A stretch of DNA of 64,000 nt. Origin: Spirochaetaceae bacterium (GTDB lineage Bacteria > Spirochaetota > Spirochaetia > WTKD01). Shown here in pieces: positions 37,511 to 46,315 of the stretch. Numbering within the stretch: the first letter of the stretch is position 1; each line of letters opens with the position of its first letter. The DNA lies in contig WTKD01000006.1 in the NCBI GenBank assembly GCA_011524535.1, forward strand, positions 192,182 to 256,181, written 5' to 3'. The position numbers and the translations under genes are program-made. The notes below the pieces were generated by a model. The model did no database searches and was not told where the DNA came from. It worked only from the letters and a program-made list of their open reading frames with translations.

Positions 37511-39295
37511 TTACCATCCACCAAAGAGAGGAGCCTCTCCTAAATCTTCGAGATTAGTATCAAGTACATTGCTCCTTCGCCCCTCTAAACTAATATCGAG
37601 TATTCTCATTGAGGTATATTGCTCGCCGTTGAACGTCACTCCTCCATATGCATTTTCTACAAACCTGCTTCCCGATATGAGTCCAAACGAATTTGAATCT
37701 CCGCTAATCCTGCGAACACTGACATTGTATTCTATCGTGTTATCTGTTGTGACAAGTATGCCCATATTCCTATTACCCACAATGCCTCCTCCGTAACTGA
37801 GAGAAGTTATGTAGACAGGAAGAGTTATTTCCCCTACGTTGCCAGAAGCGATTACTCCGCCGTGCATAACTCCGACCATGCCCCCAACATTATTTCCAGT
37901 TTCACTGGTCAGTGATCCAAGTGATACATTGTGTTCAAGGGTTCCGCTGATCATTTCTCCGACTATTCCACCGACATTATCCGAATGTGAGATGATCGTT
38001 CCAGAATTGGTGTTTTGTGAAAGTATTCCGTTGTCCATTATGCCAATAATGCCACCGATTCCGTCGCCTTTTCCATCCAGAACTCCTAGGTTATTGTTCC
38101 CTTCGAGGAAGGTTTCGGTGCCGACGAATAGTCTTCCAAGTATTCCGCCGCCAGCCCCTTGTGATACGAGTATGGCACCTTTGTTTGTGCTGTTTCGTAT
38201 TGCACTTTGTTGGTACATAGAGCCAGCTATACCACCGATGTTTTCTTTTTTTGTACTAATAGAACCTTCATTCGTAAAGTTTGTTATGGTTCCACTGATA
38301 AATAGACCTGCGGCGCCTCCGGTATTGAATATTTCACTGTAAATTCTCCCTTTGTTTGAGCTGTTCGATATAGTTCCGGTCAGCGCTAATCCCACAACCC
38401 CTCCAATGCCAACAACTCTTTCAGAAGAAATTCTAGATGTTTGTATAGTGGCTTCATTTCTTACCGTGTCTAGTCTACCGGTTTGTATCCTCCCAACGAT
38501 GCCACCAACATGCTCTAAGCCACGTACCGTTCCACTAACCGATATAGATTGAATTATTCCATTCATCAATAACCCAGATATAGCACCGACACTTGTGTGT
38601 CCTTCTATTACTACATTTTCAAGGGCTAGATCTGTTACGATAGGAGCCTCGGGGTTATTTGCTTCGACGATTTCGAATAACCCAGAAGCGGCTCGAGAAG
38701 GACCGATATTATTCACATATAAATCGGTTATTTTCTTATCATTTCCGTTAAATACGCCTGAAAAAGCATTGTACACGGCATAATCTGTAAATGATCCAAT
38801 CGGTTCGTATTCGGGCAGAGAAACTCGATGTTCCTTATTGCATAACAACTGAGGCATGTGGATATCTTCTGTGAGGATGTATTTCCCTGCGAGGACACTT
38901 GATTGATAGTCGATACTTGCGGTAGATGAAATGATTCGAATGTCTTCTGTTTCTGTCATTTCTTTCCAGGTCTCTGCTGTTACGTTTGAGTATACGATCA
39001 AGATAGGTCCACTGGAAGCTTCTCCGAGGAGTTGTAGTTCTTTCCAATCTGAGATTTCTATACCGGCATTATCTGCTCCCCAGTTATTTTCACGCCATGA
39101 TCTTATCGTTTCGTATTGATATTGTGGGGTGTATTCCAATAATTCTTCTAGGCAGTATTCGCTATTAATTCCAGGGGAGCGAAGAGTTGCACCGATATCT
39201 CCTATGGTCATATCGGTGCATGAAATCGAAAATACTGCTTTTATGCAAATCAAAATCGCTGTGAACATTGATCGCATTTTTCCTACGATACGCAT
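37511..39295 (-). CDS. GLUG-repeat exported protein (copy 1)
   Basis: 594 residues. N-terminal signal segment (MFTAILICIKAVFSISC) ends in a possible relaxed lipobox. A conserved 180-residue head has SDWKELQLLGEASSGP and, near its end, a segment on ILTEDIHMPQLLC. From about 215 to 510 come roughly nine repeats of about 25-30 residues built on VGGIVGxM-x-G-x-L and N-x-G-x-I, the GLUG motif, which folds as a beta-solenoid. It ends in APLFGGW. Such proteins act at the cell surface, often as adhesins or with enzymes; no enzymatic domain is visible. Follows its paralogue by 19 bases and is convergent with the CNB gene. Confidence 0.85.
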   Translation of the reverse strand: MRIVGKMRSMFTAILICIKAVFSISCTDMTIGDIGATLRSPGINSEYCLEELLEYTPQYQYETIRSWRENNWGADNAGIEISDWKELQLLGEASSGPILIVYSNVTAETWKEMTETEDIRIISSTASIDYQSSVLAGKYILTEDIHMPQLLCNKEHRVSLPEYEPIGSFTDYAVYNAFSGVFNGNDKKITDLYVNNIGPSRAASGLFEIVEANNPEAPIVTDLALENVVIEGHTSVGAISGLLMNGIIQSISVSGTVRGLEHVGGIVGRIQTGRLDTVRNEATIQTSRISSERVVGIGGVVGLALTGTISNSSNKGRIYSEIFNTGGAAGLFISGTITNFTNEGSISTKKENIGGIAGSMYQQSAIRNSTNKGAILVSQGAGGGILGRLFVGTETFLEGNNNLGVLDGKGDGIGGIIGIMDNGILSQNTNSGTIISHSDNVGGIVGEMISGTLEHNVSLGSLTSETGNNVGGMVGVMHGGVIASGNVGEITLPVYITSLSYGGGIVGNRNMGILVTTDNTIEYNVSVRRISGDSNSFGLISGSRFVENAYGGVTFNGEQYTSMRILDISLEGRRSNVLDTNLEDLGEAPLFGGW

Positions 39296-39314
39296 CGATC
39301 TTGTTCTTTAATTA

Positions 39315-41201
39315 TTACCATCCACCAAACAGAGGCTTTCCTCCAGATAATGGACTTCCATTCGCATCTTGAACAATACTTGAGCCTATATCGTATATGT
39401 ATTGTGAGGTGTAGGTGGGTGTCGGTCCTTGGTTTAGAATTACACCTCTGTAGATTCTATAGTTTCGAGGTCTATCTCCAGAGATAAGGCCGAATGTATG
39501 GTTGTCTCCGTTTGTTCGAATAACCGTTACATGATATGTAATTACTGTGGATGTATCTCCGACGGTATTATTTACATTTTTTCCTACTATTCCACCAACA
39601 TGATCTTTTCCTCTTATGGTGACCGGCGCATTCCTAGTCCCAACGCTCACCGATGAGACGTTTCCATTCACCAAGTATCCAACCGCTCCGCCTATGCTGT
39701 TTCCTGTGTCAGAAGAAACCGAACCGGTGTTTGAGCTGTCTTTTAATGTTCCCAATGAACCTGGCTCTTGTCGTTGTGTTAGATGACCCATATATCCGAT
39801 GATACCTCCGATAAAAGAACCTTCGCCGGAGATAAGGCCTGAATTTCTGGAGGATTCCACGACTGCGCCTACAAGATGTCCAACAACTCCGCCGGACAGA
39901 CCTTCTCTTGTGGAAACGGAAGCAGTATTGGTTGCATTACTAATCCTTGAGGAAGATGCGACGTGCCCCGCGATCCCTCCCGCAGATGTTCTCGAAGAAA
40001 CGCTTCCTGTGTTTGTGCCGCCTCGTAATACGCCCGCTGCCATATATCCAATCAAACCGCCTGCTTGCCCTTCAGGGGTAGCCACAGGGCCGTTATTGGT
40101 TAGTTCCTCGAGCGTTCCACTACCAACTCCTACTATACCTCCAACTCTTCCACGTGTTGCCGAAATTGAAGCGTTATTAGTGACTCTCCGCACGGTTCCA
40201 CCTGTTATCTCGCTGACTATTCCCCCAACCTTTAAGGTTCCAGTAATAGATCCGCCCATAGATATATTTTCTATCGATCCCGCATGGAGTACTCCCACAG
40301 CACCACCGGTATTTTCTCCTCCTTTGACATTCGCATTTATGAAGGAGAGGTTGCGGATGGCAGAATTTTGTCTTCTTCTTTCTACAGATGAGAAAAAACC
40401 TACAATTTTTGTATTCGATAGTTCAATAGACAAATTTCTAATACTGTTATTTCTTCCATCAAATTCGCCACTGAAATGTATTCCTGCATTAAAGTCACTG
40501 ATGGGAGAAAATTTTGGGATGGATATTGAATGTTCATTTTCGCAGGACATTCTAGGCATATATATATCTCTTTCAAGAAAATAGGAACCCGAAGATGCAA
40601 AATTTCTGGCATCAATAGTCGAAGATGTTTGGGTGTTACTGGCGTAATTATTTTCTACCAAAGAGCGCCAGACTTCTTCGCTGGTTTCATCCTTGCGGAT
40701 TTGTAATGTTTTACTCGAGATATCTCCGAGAAATTGTAATTCTTTCCAATCACCTAGAGGTATTGCGCTTGAGTTACCCCAAGATTTTCCATTCCAATCT
40801 ATCAAGGTTTGAGCCATGAATTGCTTGTTGTAAGCTGCTGATTCTGAACGACAGTATTGATGGGATGCACTTTCCTGGGGGGGAGTATTGGGATCTCTTT
40901 GTTCGGGAATAACAGGTATATTGTTTCCGGGAAGACCCGATGTATCATCTCTTGGTTCTACTAGTTCATTCGTACTGTAATCTTCATCGCCGTTTGTTCG
41001 ACTTATCGTATCAGTAGAAGGTTCTGATGAAGACGATACGCCTATGTTTCCGCAGCCTACAATTATCGTGAAAGAAAAAAGTATACCAAGGATTATAAGA
41101 ACTCTCAGATAGACATGGGACGGGGTTAATTTTGAAATAGAAGAAGATGGCAAGCATCCATCTCTGAAGTTTATTAAATTAAATAATTCCAATATTGTCA
41201 T
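39315..41201 (-). CDS. GLUG-repeat lipoprotein (copy 2)
   Basis: 628 residues. The start at 41201 is backed by GAGGTGA five bases upstream. A membrane segment ending FTIIVGC gives a lipobox about 50 residues in, an unusually long leader. A Ser/Thr/Pro-rich linker follows. The head (GDWKELQFLGDISS, then FLERDIYMPRMSC) and the C-terminus (TFGLISGD..., GKPLFGGW) align with copy 1. About nine GLUG repeats lie between residues 295 and 545 (VGGIVGVGSGTLEELTNNG and variants). It is the first gene of the pair and likely faces the cell exterior. Confidence 0.87.
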   Translation of the reverse strand: MTILELFNLINFRDGCLPSSSISKLTPSHVYLRVLIILGILFSFTIIVGCGNIGVSSSSEPSTDTISRTNGDEDYSTNELVEPRDDTSGLPGNNIPVIPEQRDPNTPPQESASHQYCRSESAAYNKQFMAQTLIDWNGKSWGNSSAIPLGDWKELQFLGDISSKTLQIRKDETSEEVWRSLVENNYASNTQTSSTIDARNFASSGSYFLERDIYMPRMSCENEHSISIPKFSPISDFNAGIHFSGEFDGRNNSIRNLSIELSNTKIVGFFSSVERRRQNSAIRNLSFINANVKGGENTGGAVGVLHAGSIENISMGGSITGTLKVGGIVSEITGGTVRRVTNNASISATRGRVGGIVGVGSGTLEELTNNGPVATPEGQAGGLIGYMAAGVLRGGTNTGSVSSRTSAGGIAGHVASSSRISNATNTASVSTREGLSGGVVGHLVGAVVESSRNSGLISGEGSFIGGIIGYMGHLTQRQEPGSLGTLKDSSNTGSVSSDTGNSIGGAVGYLVNGNVSSVSVGTRNAPVTIRGKDHVGGIVGKNVNNTVGDTSTVITYHVTVIRTNGDNHTFGLISGDRPRNYRIYRGVILNQGPTPTYTSQYIYDIGSSIVQDANGSPLSGGKPLFGGW

Positions 41202-41418
41202 ACACTCACCTCATATATACGTTATTGTATATATTGTTTTTTGACAATTAATTTATGTATATAACTTATTTATAATAATAAAATTATTAATATAAATAAA
41301 AATACTATTGGTTTTGCACTGTTTAGTAGACTTTGCACATAGAAATATAGGCCTTTTTTTACATATATGCGAATGAACCGACTCAAATGTGAATTACCTG
41401 CTGGAGATTGTGTATTAT
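41202..41418. other. AT-rich intergenic region between uppP and GLUG pair
   Basis: 217 bases, very AT-rich at 41225-41310 with a palindrome AATAATAAAATTATT at about 41274-41288. On the minus strand TTGTCA (about 41248-41253) with a TAACGT at 17 bases could drive the GLUG genes. A heptamer TTTGCAC occurs twice about 20 bases apart (near 41315 and 41333). No ORF is supported. Confidence 0.4.
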
Positions 41419-42204
41419 TCAAACCAAGGAATACATGAGGATACCGCTCCCCAAAAATACAAGGTATATGGAAAAAAGAGAGAGTTTTTGCTGGTTGAGT
41501 ATGTTTTTTAGAAAAGAATATGATAACATCCCCGAAAAAAATGCTACCAAGCACCCTAGTAATATCTGCATGGGAGAGAAAACTCCTTCTAAGGATTGAA
41601 TGTCGCGAATTTTCAGGAGAAGGGCCCCCAATATAATCGGGATTGCCGATACGAGTGCAACGGAAAGGGCTGTTTTTTTGCTGTATCCGAGGAAGAGTAC
41701 AGAAACAATGATTAAACCCGTACGCGATATTCCAGGAAGGACGGTAAAACCATGAATAATTCCAATAAGAATTGCATGCAAAGGTGTGACAAGGGTTCGT
41801 TTTTCGGTGAAAAATTTTGTTAAAAAAAGCATCAAAGCGGTTACAAGAAAGGCTATTCCTACCCCAATAGTCGGCAAAGGTAATAGTTGAGAGTCTATTG
41901 CGTATCCAATGAGTGCGGTGGGAATGAGACCAAATAAGATGGTATGGGCTAGGTTTCTTTCAATGGTTTTCTGGGGGTCTGGATTGGATGAAAACAACGT
42001 GATGAAACAATTGGCTAGTGTTTTGCGTGTGACAGTGATGATAACAAGAAGGGTAGAACCATGTAAGAGAACATCGTATACGATAGGAATTTCAGGCATA
42101 TCGAGTATGTATTTTAGAATCAAGAGATGTCCAGAACTTGAAATAGGCAAAAATTCGGTCATACCTTGCAAAAGCCCTAACAAGACGGCATAGAATGTTT
42201 GCAC
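41419..42204 (-). CDS. uppP: undecaprenyl-diphosphatase UppP (BacA)
   Basis: 261 residues, about eight membrane helices. GMTEFLPISSSGHL near residue 14-27 and LPGISRTGLIIV near 152-164 are the two catalytic motifs of the UppP/BacA family. It dephosphorylates undecaprenyl diphosphate to recycle the lipid carrier for peptidoglycan and other envelope sugars. GTG start directly after the lytic transglycosylase stop, with GAGG eight bases upstream, so co-translated with it. Confidence 0.95.
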   Translation of the reverse strand: MQTFYAVLLGLLQGMTEFLPISSSGHLLILKYILDMPEIPIVYDVLLHGSTLLVIITVTRKTLANCFITLFSSNPDPQKTIERNLAHTILFGLIPTALIGYAIDSQLLPLPTIGVGIAFLVTALMLFLTKFFTEKRTLVTPLHAILIGIIHGFTVLPGISRTGLIIVSVLFLGYSKKTALSVALVSAIPIILGALLLKIRDIQSLEGVFSPMQILLGCLVAFFSGMLSYSFLKNILNQQKLSLFSIYLVFLGSGILMYSLV

Positions 42205-44391
42205 TTAATTCCTCATTTCTCTTGTGAGAGTTTCTATACCAAAAAAATACCCTGGAGCCTCTACGATATTTGATGGCTGATATAAAGAGGTATACCACAT
42301 GAATGATTCGAATACTTTTCGGATATGATTTCTGGTTTCTTGGAAAGGAATGGCCAAGGCGAATAATACAGGGTTATTTGGTAGACTCGTGTTCCATCGG
42401 ATTACTCTATTTGGTCCAGCGTTGTATGCTGCTGTAATTTTTGATGGTGATTCGAAGCGTCCGTCTAGTTCTCGGACGTAGGCAAGACCAAGTTCTATGT
42501 TTTTTTGAGGAGAATCTAGGCGATTGAATGAAATGTCATATTTTCTAGACATTTCTTCTGCGGTTGCTGGAATTAATTGCATAAGACCAACAGCTCCAGC
42601 GGATGATCTGATTGCACTATTGAATCGGCTTTCTTCTCGAATCATCGAAAGAATAAACCATTTGTTTTCATAGTCTATGTATTCCTCGTGCAATACTGGG
42701 TAGTAGTTGGTCAGTTTTTCACGGTAGAGATCGTGTCGAACGCGTGGCATGATCTGAAATGTCTGATAGGCTAATCCTGTTTTTTGGAGAATAGGGATGA
42801 GTGATAGGATCGTGTTTTCGGTGCTTGGATCGCTCATGATCAATTGGAGTGTTTTTCTTAGGGATAATTGAGCATAATCGTAGAGGATTTTGTATTGCAC
42901 ATCTGAAGGAGGGAGATGATTTCCTGGGAGAACGGGGATAGAAAACAAAGGAGAATGATTGGATGAGCCTATGGAAGCGATTGCAGCAGCGAGCGGGGAG
43001 ACATTTTGTGTACGCAAGGTTTCGAGTATAGCGTTCTTTTCTAATTCTGTAGTGAATGGGGAAAGGGCGTGAGCCAGAGCGATGTGTGATGATGCTCGCG
43101 TGAATAGGAGGGGCTGTAAGGAGCGATATAATGCTCCGAGAGTAATCCATTGTTTGTTTTGAAGCAATTGTGCAAGGATCGCTTCGAGGGCGCTATTGAA
43201 ATAGTCTCCATGATGCTTCCAAAGAGATGCGTGTTGTTCAAGAAGCGACACCATGTTTTCGGGGTGTGTGCGCACAGAATTGGTAAATGATTCGGCGGAT
43301 ATTTCTGCGAATCTTTCTTGGTGGTTTTTTGAAGGAGAGGCTGAGGGAGCAGAAGGATCGTCTTTGGTTAGAAATAAGCTGAGTCTTTCTAGAGCATGGG
43401 TATAATAATATTCTGCACGAGAAAAATCTTCTTCGATGACGAACATTTTAGCAACCGTGACCCATGTTTCGATCTCTTCTGGGTATTCGTGTGCGCGTTG
43501 TGCGAGTATTTTTCTAATATTCGAATCTGATTTGTTTCTTACAATTGTGCGTAATGCCTTCAGAACAGGTTCCGACAAAACTGTGTATCCAGAATACCTA
43601 GGGATGAGTGATTCAAAGATAATTGCTGCTTCATCGTATTCTCGTCGGTCCGTAAAATACAATGCCTGTAATGTGTTTGCTACCATGGCATAGGCAGGGG
43701 ATTGGGGGAAGCCTTGATTTTGTAAATAAAGATATAGACGACTTCGTATAAGTGAATCATCCATGTCGAAGACCATTTGAGCGAGTATGTTTCCCCAAGG
43801 TTCCTCTCTGGTATATTGGTCTACAAAATGCCAGATGAGCCATTCTTTTTCTAGTTTTTCTTTGGTTACCCGATTCCATGGCAATTCTTTGAGTGAGGGT
43901 GCATCGTATTCGCCACGAAGAGCGGAGTATCTTTCTAGACGATACAAGGCGCTCATTCTTAGAAAATGAAAGTCGCGATATTCAAGCATACGTGATTGTC
44001 TAGGCAGAGCGTTCAGGATATTGGTCCAGCGTTTTTGAGTATAGTATTGCCAGAGAATTTCCCGTAAAGAGAGGAGGCTCCAGGGTTCACCGTCGGATTT
44101 CGTTGATGCATCAAAGAAGGTGTATGCATTTGGAGAATCTAATTCATCCAGCAGCATACCAGCATAATGGGCAGCTCCATTTCCAAAATCGAGGATTTGC
44201 TGAAACTGTTCGGTACTGATTGCTGCTTCAAATTGGAGCGCTGAGACTTTGCTCTGTAGAGAGTTGTGATCATATTCTGCGGGGCTACTGTTACGAACAA
44301 TAAAGGAGGGGAGTACCTGTGCCTGGATCGCAGCAGCGATGATAAGCGTTATAAGGAATGGTAATTTAAACAGAGGGGGCTCTCGAAACAT
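42205..44391 (-). CDS. soluble-type lytic murein transglycosylase
   Basis: 728 residues. Signal peptide (LPFLITLIIAAAIQA-Q), a long helical superhelix of tetratricopeptide-like repeats as in Slt70, then the SLT catalytic domain near 570-700. That domain has the catalytic Glu in IREESRFNSAIRSSAGA, GLMQLIPATA and ITAAYNAGPNRVIRW. It cleaves glycan strands to 1,6-anhydro-muropeptides in the periplasm. It starts two bases after the small membrane-protein gene and is joined to uppP, a unit for wall turnover. Confidence 0.93.
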   Translation of the reverse strand: MFREPPLFKLPFLITLIIAAAIQAQVLPSFIVRNSSPAEYDHNSLQSKVSALQFEAAISTEQFQQILDFGNGAAHYAGMLLDELDSPNAYTFFDASTKSDGEPWSLLSLREILWQYYTQKRWTNILNALPRQSRMLEYRDFHFLRMSALYRLERYSALRGEYDAPSLKELPWNRVTKEKLEKEWLIWHFVDQYTREEPWGNILAQMVFDMDDSLIRSRLYLYLQNQGFPQSPAYAMVANTLQALYFTDRREYDEAAIIFESLIPRYSGYTVLSEPVLKALRTIVRNKSDSNIRKILAQRAHEYPEEIETWVTVAKMFVIEEDFSRAEYYYTHALERLSLFLTKDDPSAPSASPSKNHQERFAEISAESFTNSVRTHPENMVSLLEQHASLWKHHGDYFNSALEAILAQLLQNKQWITLGALYRSLQPLLFTRASSHIALAHALSPFTTELEKNAILETLRTQNVSPLAAAIASIGSSNHSPLFSIPVLPGNHLPPSDVQYKILYDYAQLSLRKTLQLIMSDPSTENTILSLIPILQKTGLAYQTFQIMPRVRHDLYREKLTNYYPVLHEEYIDYENKWFILSMIREESRFNSAIRSSAGAVGLMQLIPATAEEMSRKYDISFNRLDSPQKNIELGLAYVRELDGRFESPSKITAAYNAGPNRVIRWNTSLPNNPVLFALAIPFQETRNHIRKVFESFMWYTSLYQPSNIVEAPGYFFGIETLTREMRN

Positions 44392-44393
44392 AT

Positions 44394-44885
44394 CTAAGGT
44401 ATTAGGAAATTCATAAATTGGGTGAGTATTTGCAGGAGATACTCCTTTTTAAAGAGAATGAGCCACAAGAAAGTTACGAAGACGCCCACTCCAGCAAGTC
44501 CCGACATAATCAAAACCAAAGAGAAGGAAGCACTCTGCTTTTTTCCTGAGGGTAGGGGGAAATAGTTTTTTGCGAGATATCCTTTGTTTCCCATTTCGCT
44601 TATAGAATACGTTATGCCACCGTCTGCACGTGTGAAATTGAGGTTCAGACGGTTATTATGCGGTGAAAGATTCCTTAACGTTATAGTACCTATTGTGTCC
44701 ATCTGCATTAGAGATGGGTTGGGATTTTTTGTTGCGATGATAGGAATGATAACACAATCGGGGGATATGCATCGAAGGGACACGCTTTGAGAATTCTTGT
44801 CTGTATCCAGGACAATTTTTCTCGTTCCGTCTCCCAAGACAATGCCAATCAAAAAACGACCTGACACTATACCCATAAAATACAT
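44394..44885 (-). CDS. small single-TM membrane protein, function unknown
   Basis: 163 residues. A beta-rich N-terminal 110 residues (VLGDGTRKIVLDTDKNS, MDTIGTITLRNLSPHNNRL) and one membrane helix near 123-147 (LVLIMSGLAGVGVFVTFLWLILF). No signal peptide. First gene of the unit with the lytic transglycosylase and uppP. AAGG before ATG 44885, and TATAGT about 20 bases before it on the minus strand, mark its expression. Not recognised. Confidence 0.75.
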   Translation of the reverse strand: MYFMGIVSGRFLIGIVLGDGTRKIVLDTDKNSQSVSLRCISPDCVIIPIIATKNPNPSLMQMDTIGTITLRNLSPHNNRLNLNFTRADGGITYSISEMGNKGYLAKNYFPLPSGKKQSASFSLVLIMSGLAGVGVFVTFLWLILFKKEYLLQILTQFMNFLIP

Positions 44886-44971
44886 TTAACCTTTTTCTTG
44901 AAGACTATACAATAGATGAGAGGTGTACATACGATTAGAAGCGTGTATAGGGAGCTCGGTTTGCTTGAATT

Positions 44972-46315
44972 ATGAATATTGATATTTCCTTGCTTGTGGT
45001 GGCGATAGTGATTGGGTTTCTGATTCCCTTGTTTGTGCTCTATTTTCGAAGGGGCGGAGGACGTACATCTAATACACCCTTACTCAAAAAAACGAGAAGA
45101 CAGATTTCTGGTCTGAAAGATGTCCAATCATATTCTACAAGAAATGCAAATTCTCTCAGGATGATAGCTGATTCTCAGTACAACGCACAGTTGTGGAAAG
45201 AAGCCGCGGATAGCTATAGCACCTTGCTACGTTTGACTCGAGAAAAACCAGATCTGTTTGATGTTATTATACCAACGAGGTTGGGTATTTCTGCGCTAAA
45301 TGCAAAAGACTACGACAGGGCCATAACCGCATTGCTCATCGCGCGAAGTGTAAAAGAGAGTAATTTTGAAGTAAATTATGGGCTAGGAAAAGCATATAGT
45401 ACAAAAGGTAACCACAAAGAAGCCATTAACTATCTTAGAGTGTCATTAGCCCTGGAACCCAGAAATATTCAAGCTCAAAGATTACTAGGGCTTTCTCTAG
45501 CACGATCTGGCTCTTTGAAAGATGCTGCAATATTCTTGGAACAGGCTCTAGCAAGTAATCCACAAGATGCGGCTTCGATATTTCATTATGCTCGAAGCTT
45601 GATGGTATCTGGTAGCAATGATCGAGCCATCGAGCATTTCAAACAACTTGAGAATAACATACAGTATGGACCATACGCCCTGCTTCAAATAGGATTAACA
45701 ATCACAAAACGAAAAAATTATCTCGAAGCTGTGGAAATCTTTGAAAAAGCTCTTTCTTTTCCAAAGATTCCTGAAACGGTCTATTGTGACTTGAATTATC
45801 ATTTGGCGGATTCTTATGCTGCGCTTGGAGAATACAAAAAAAGCAGTAAACCACTCCGAGACATCGCGGTTTTGAACCCTTCGTACAAGGATATCATGCA
45901 GAAAATAGAACTGTTTGAAAACGAAAGATTGCATGTGTTCATGTTTGGTACCAAAAACGATATTTTTAAACTTGCCTTGCAGACATCATATGCCTTGTTT
46001 CCCGACAATCAGGTTCAGCAAGTAAAATGGAGCGAAAGTACTCGCCAAAACAGCAAAATTTTTGACCTTGTTGTACGCATAAAATATATTGGATCGGTTG
46101 ACCATGCATGCATTCGATTCATCCGATCAAATCTTTCTGTGCAAGACATACGCATCAGAGAATTAAATGAATTCATGCAAGCGAACGATGCGATCAGTGG
46201 GTTTTGTTTTTGCGGATCGGTATATTCAGACCTTGCTATGGAATATGCAGAATCAAGGCCTATTAAACTGTACGACAGAACAGAAATGCTTGAATTCTTC
46301 ACAACATTGAAATGA
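44972..46315 (+). CDS. membrane-anchored TPR protein with degenerate Mrr-like C-terminus
   Basis: 447 residues. Membrane helix at about 6-24, then seven or so tetratricopeptide repeats from 55 to 300 (for example YGLGKAYSTKGNHKEAINYL and repeats with A..A..G..P). The last 110 residues have a core FDLVVRIKYIG... and end CGSVYSDLAMEYAESRPIKL-Y, the strand-helix pattern at the end of Mrr/RecB-like nuclease folds. The nuclease Gln/Glu-x-Lys is replaced, so it is probably not active. Such a layout may bind a partner. Overlaps the murC-like gene by four bases. Confidence 0.82.
   Translation: MNIDISLLVVAIVIGFLIPLFVLYFRRGGGRTSNTPLLKKTRRQISGLKDVQSYSTRNANSLRMIADSQYNAQLWKEAADSYSTLLRLTREKPDLFDVIIPTRLGISALNAKDYDRAITALLIARSVKESNFEVNYGLGKAYSTKGNHKEAINYLRVSLALEPRNIQAQRLLGLSLARSGSLKDAAIFLEQALASNPQDAASIFHYARSLMVSGSNDRAIEHFKQLENNIQYGPYALLQIGLTITKRKNYLEAVEIFEKALSFPKIPETVYCDLNYHLADSYAALGEYKKSSKPLRDIAVLNPSYKDIMQKIELFENERLHVFMFGTKNDIFKLALQTSYALFPDNQVQQVKWSESTRQNSKIFDLVVRIKYIGSVDHACIRFIRSNLSVQDIRIRELNEFMQANDAISGFCFCGSVYSDLAMEYAESRPIKLYDRTEMLEFFTTLK

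Noticed and set aside
39799..40584. Long plus-strand ORF (261 residues, Pro-rich) opposite the GLUG gene, with similar ones at 37839-38342
   Set aside because: These are antisense shadows caused by the repeated Gly/Val codons of the GLUG repeats, which read as Pro/Thr on the other strand; no start signals.
37511..41201. CRISPR or DNA-level tandem repeat array in the GLUG genes
   Set aside because: Repetition is at protein level; DNA units are diverged, without constant repeats and spacers.
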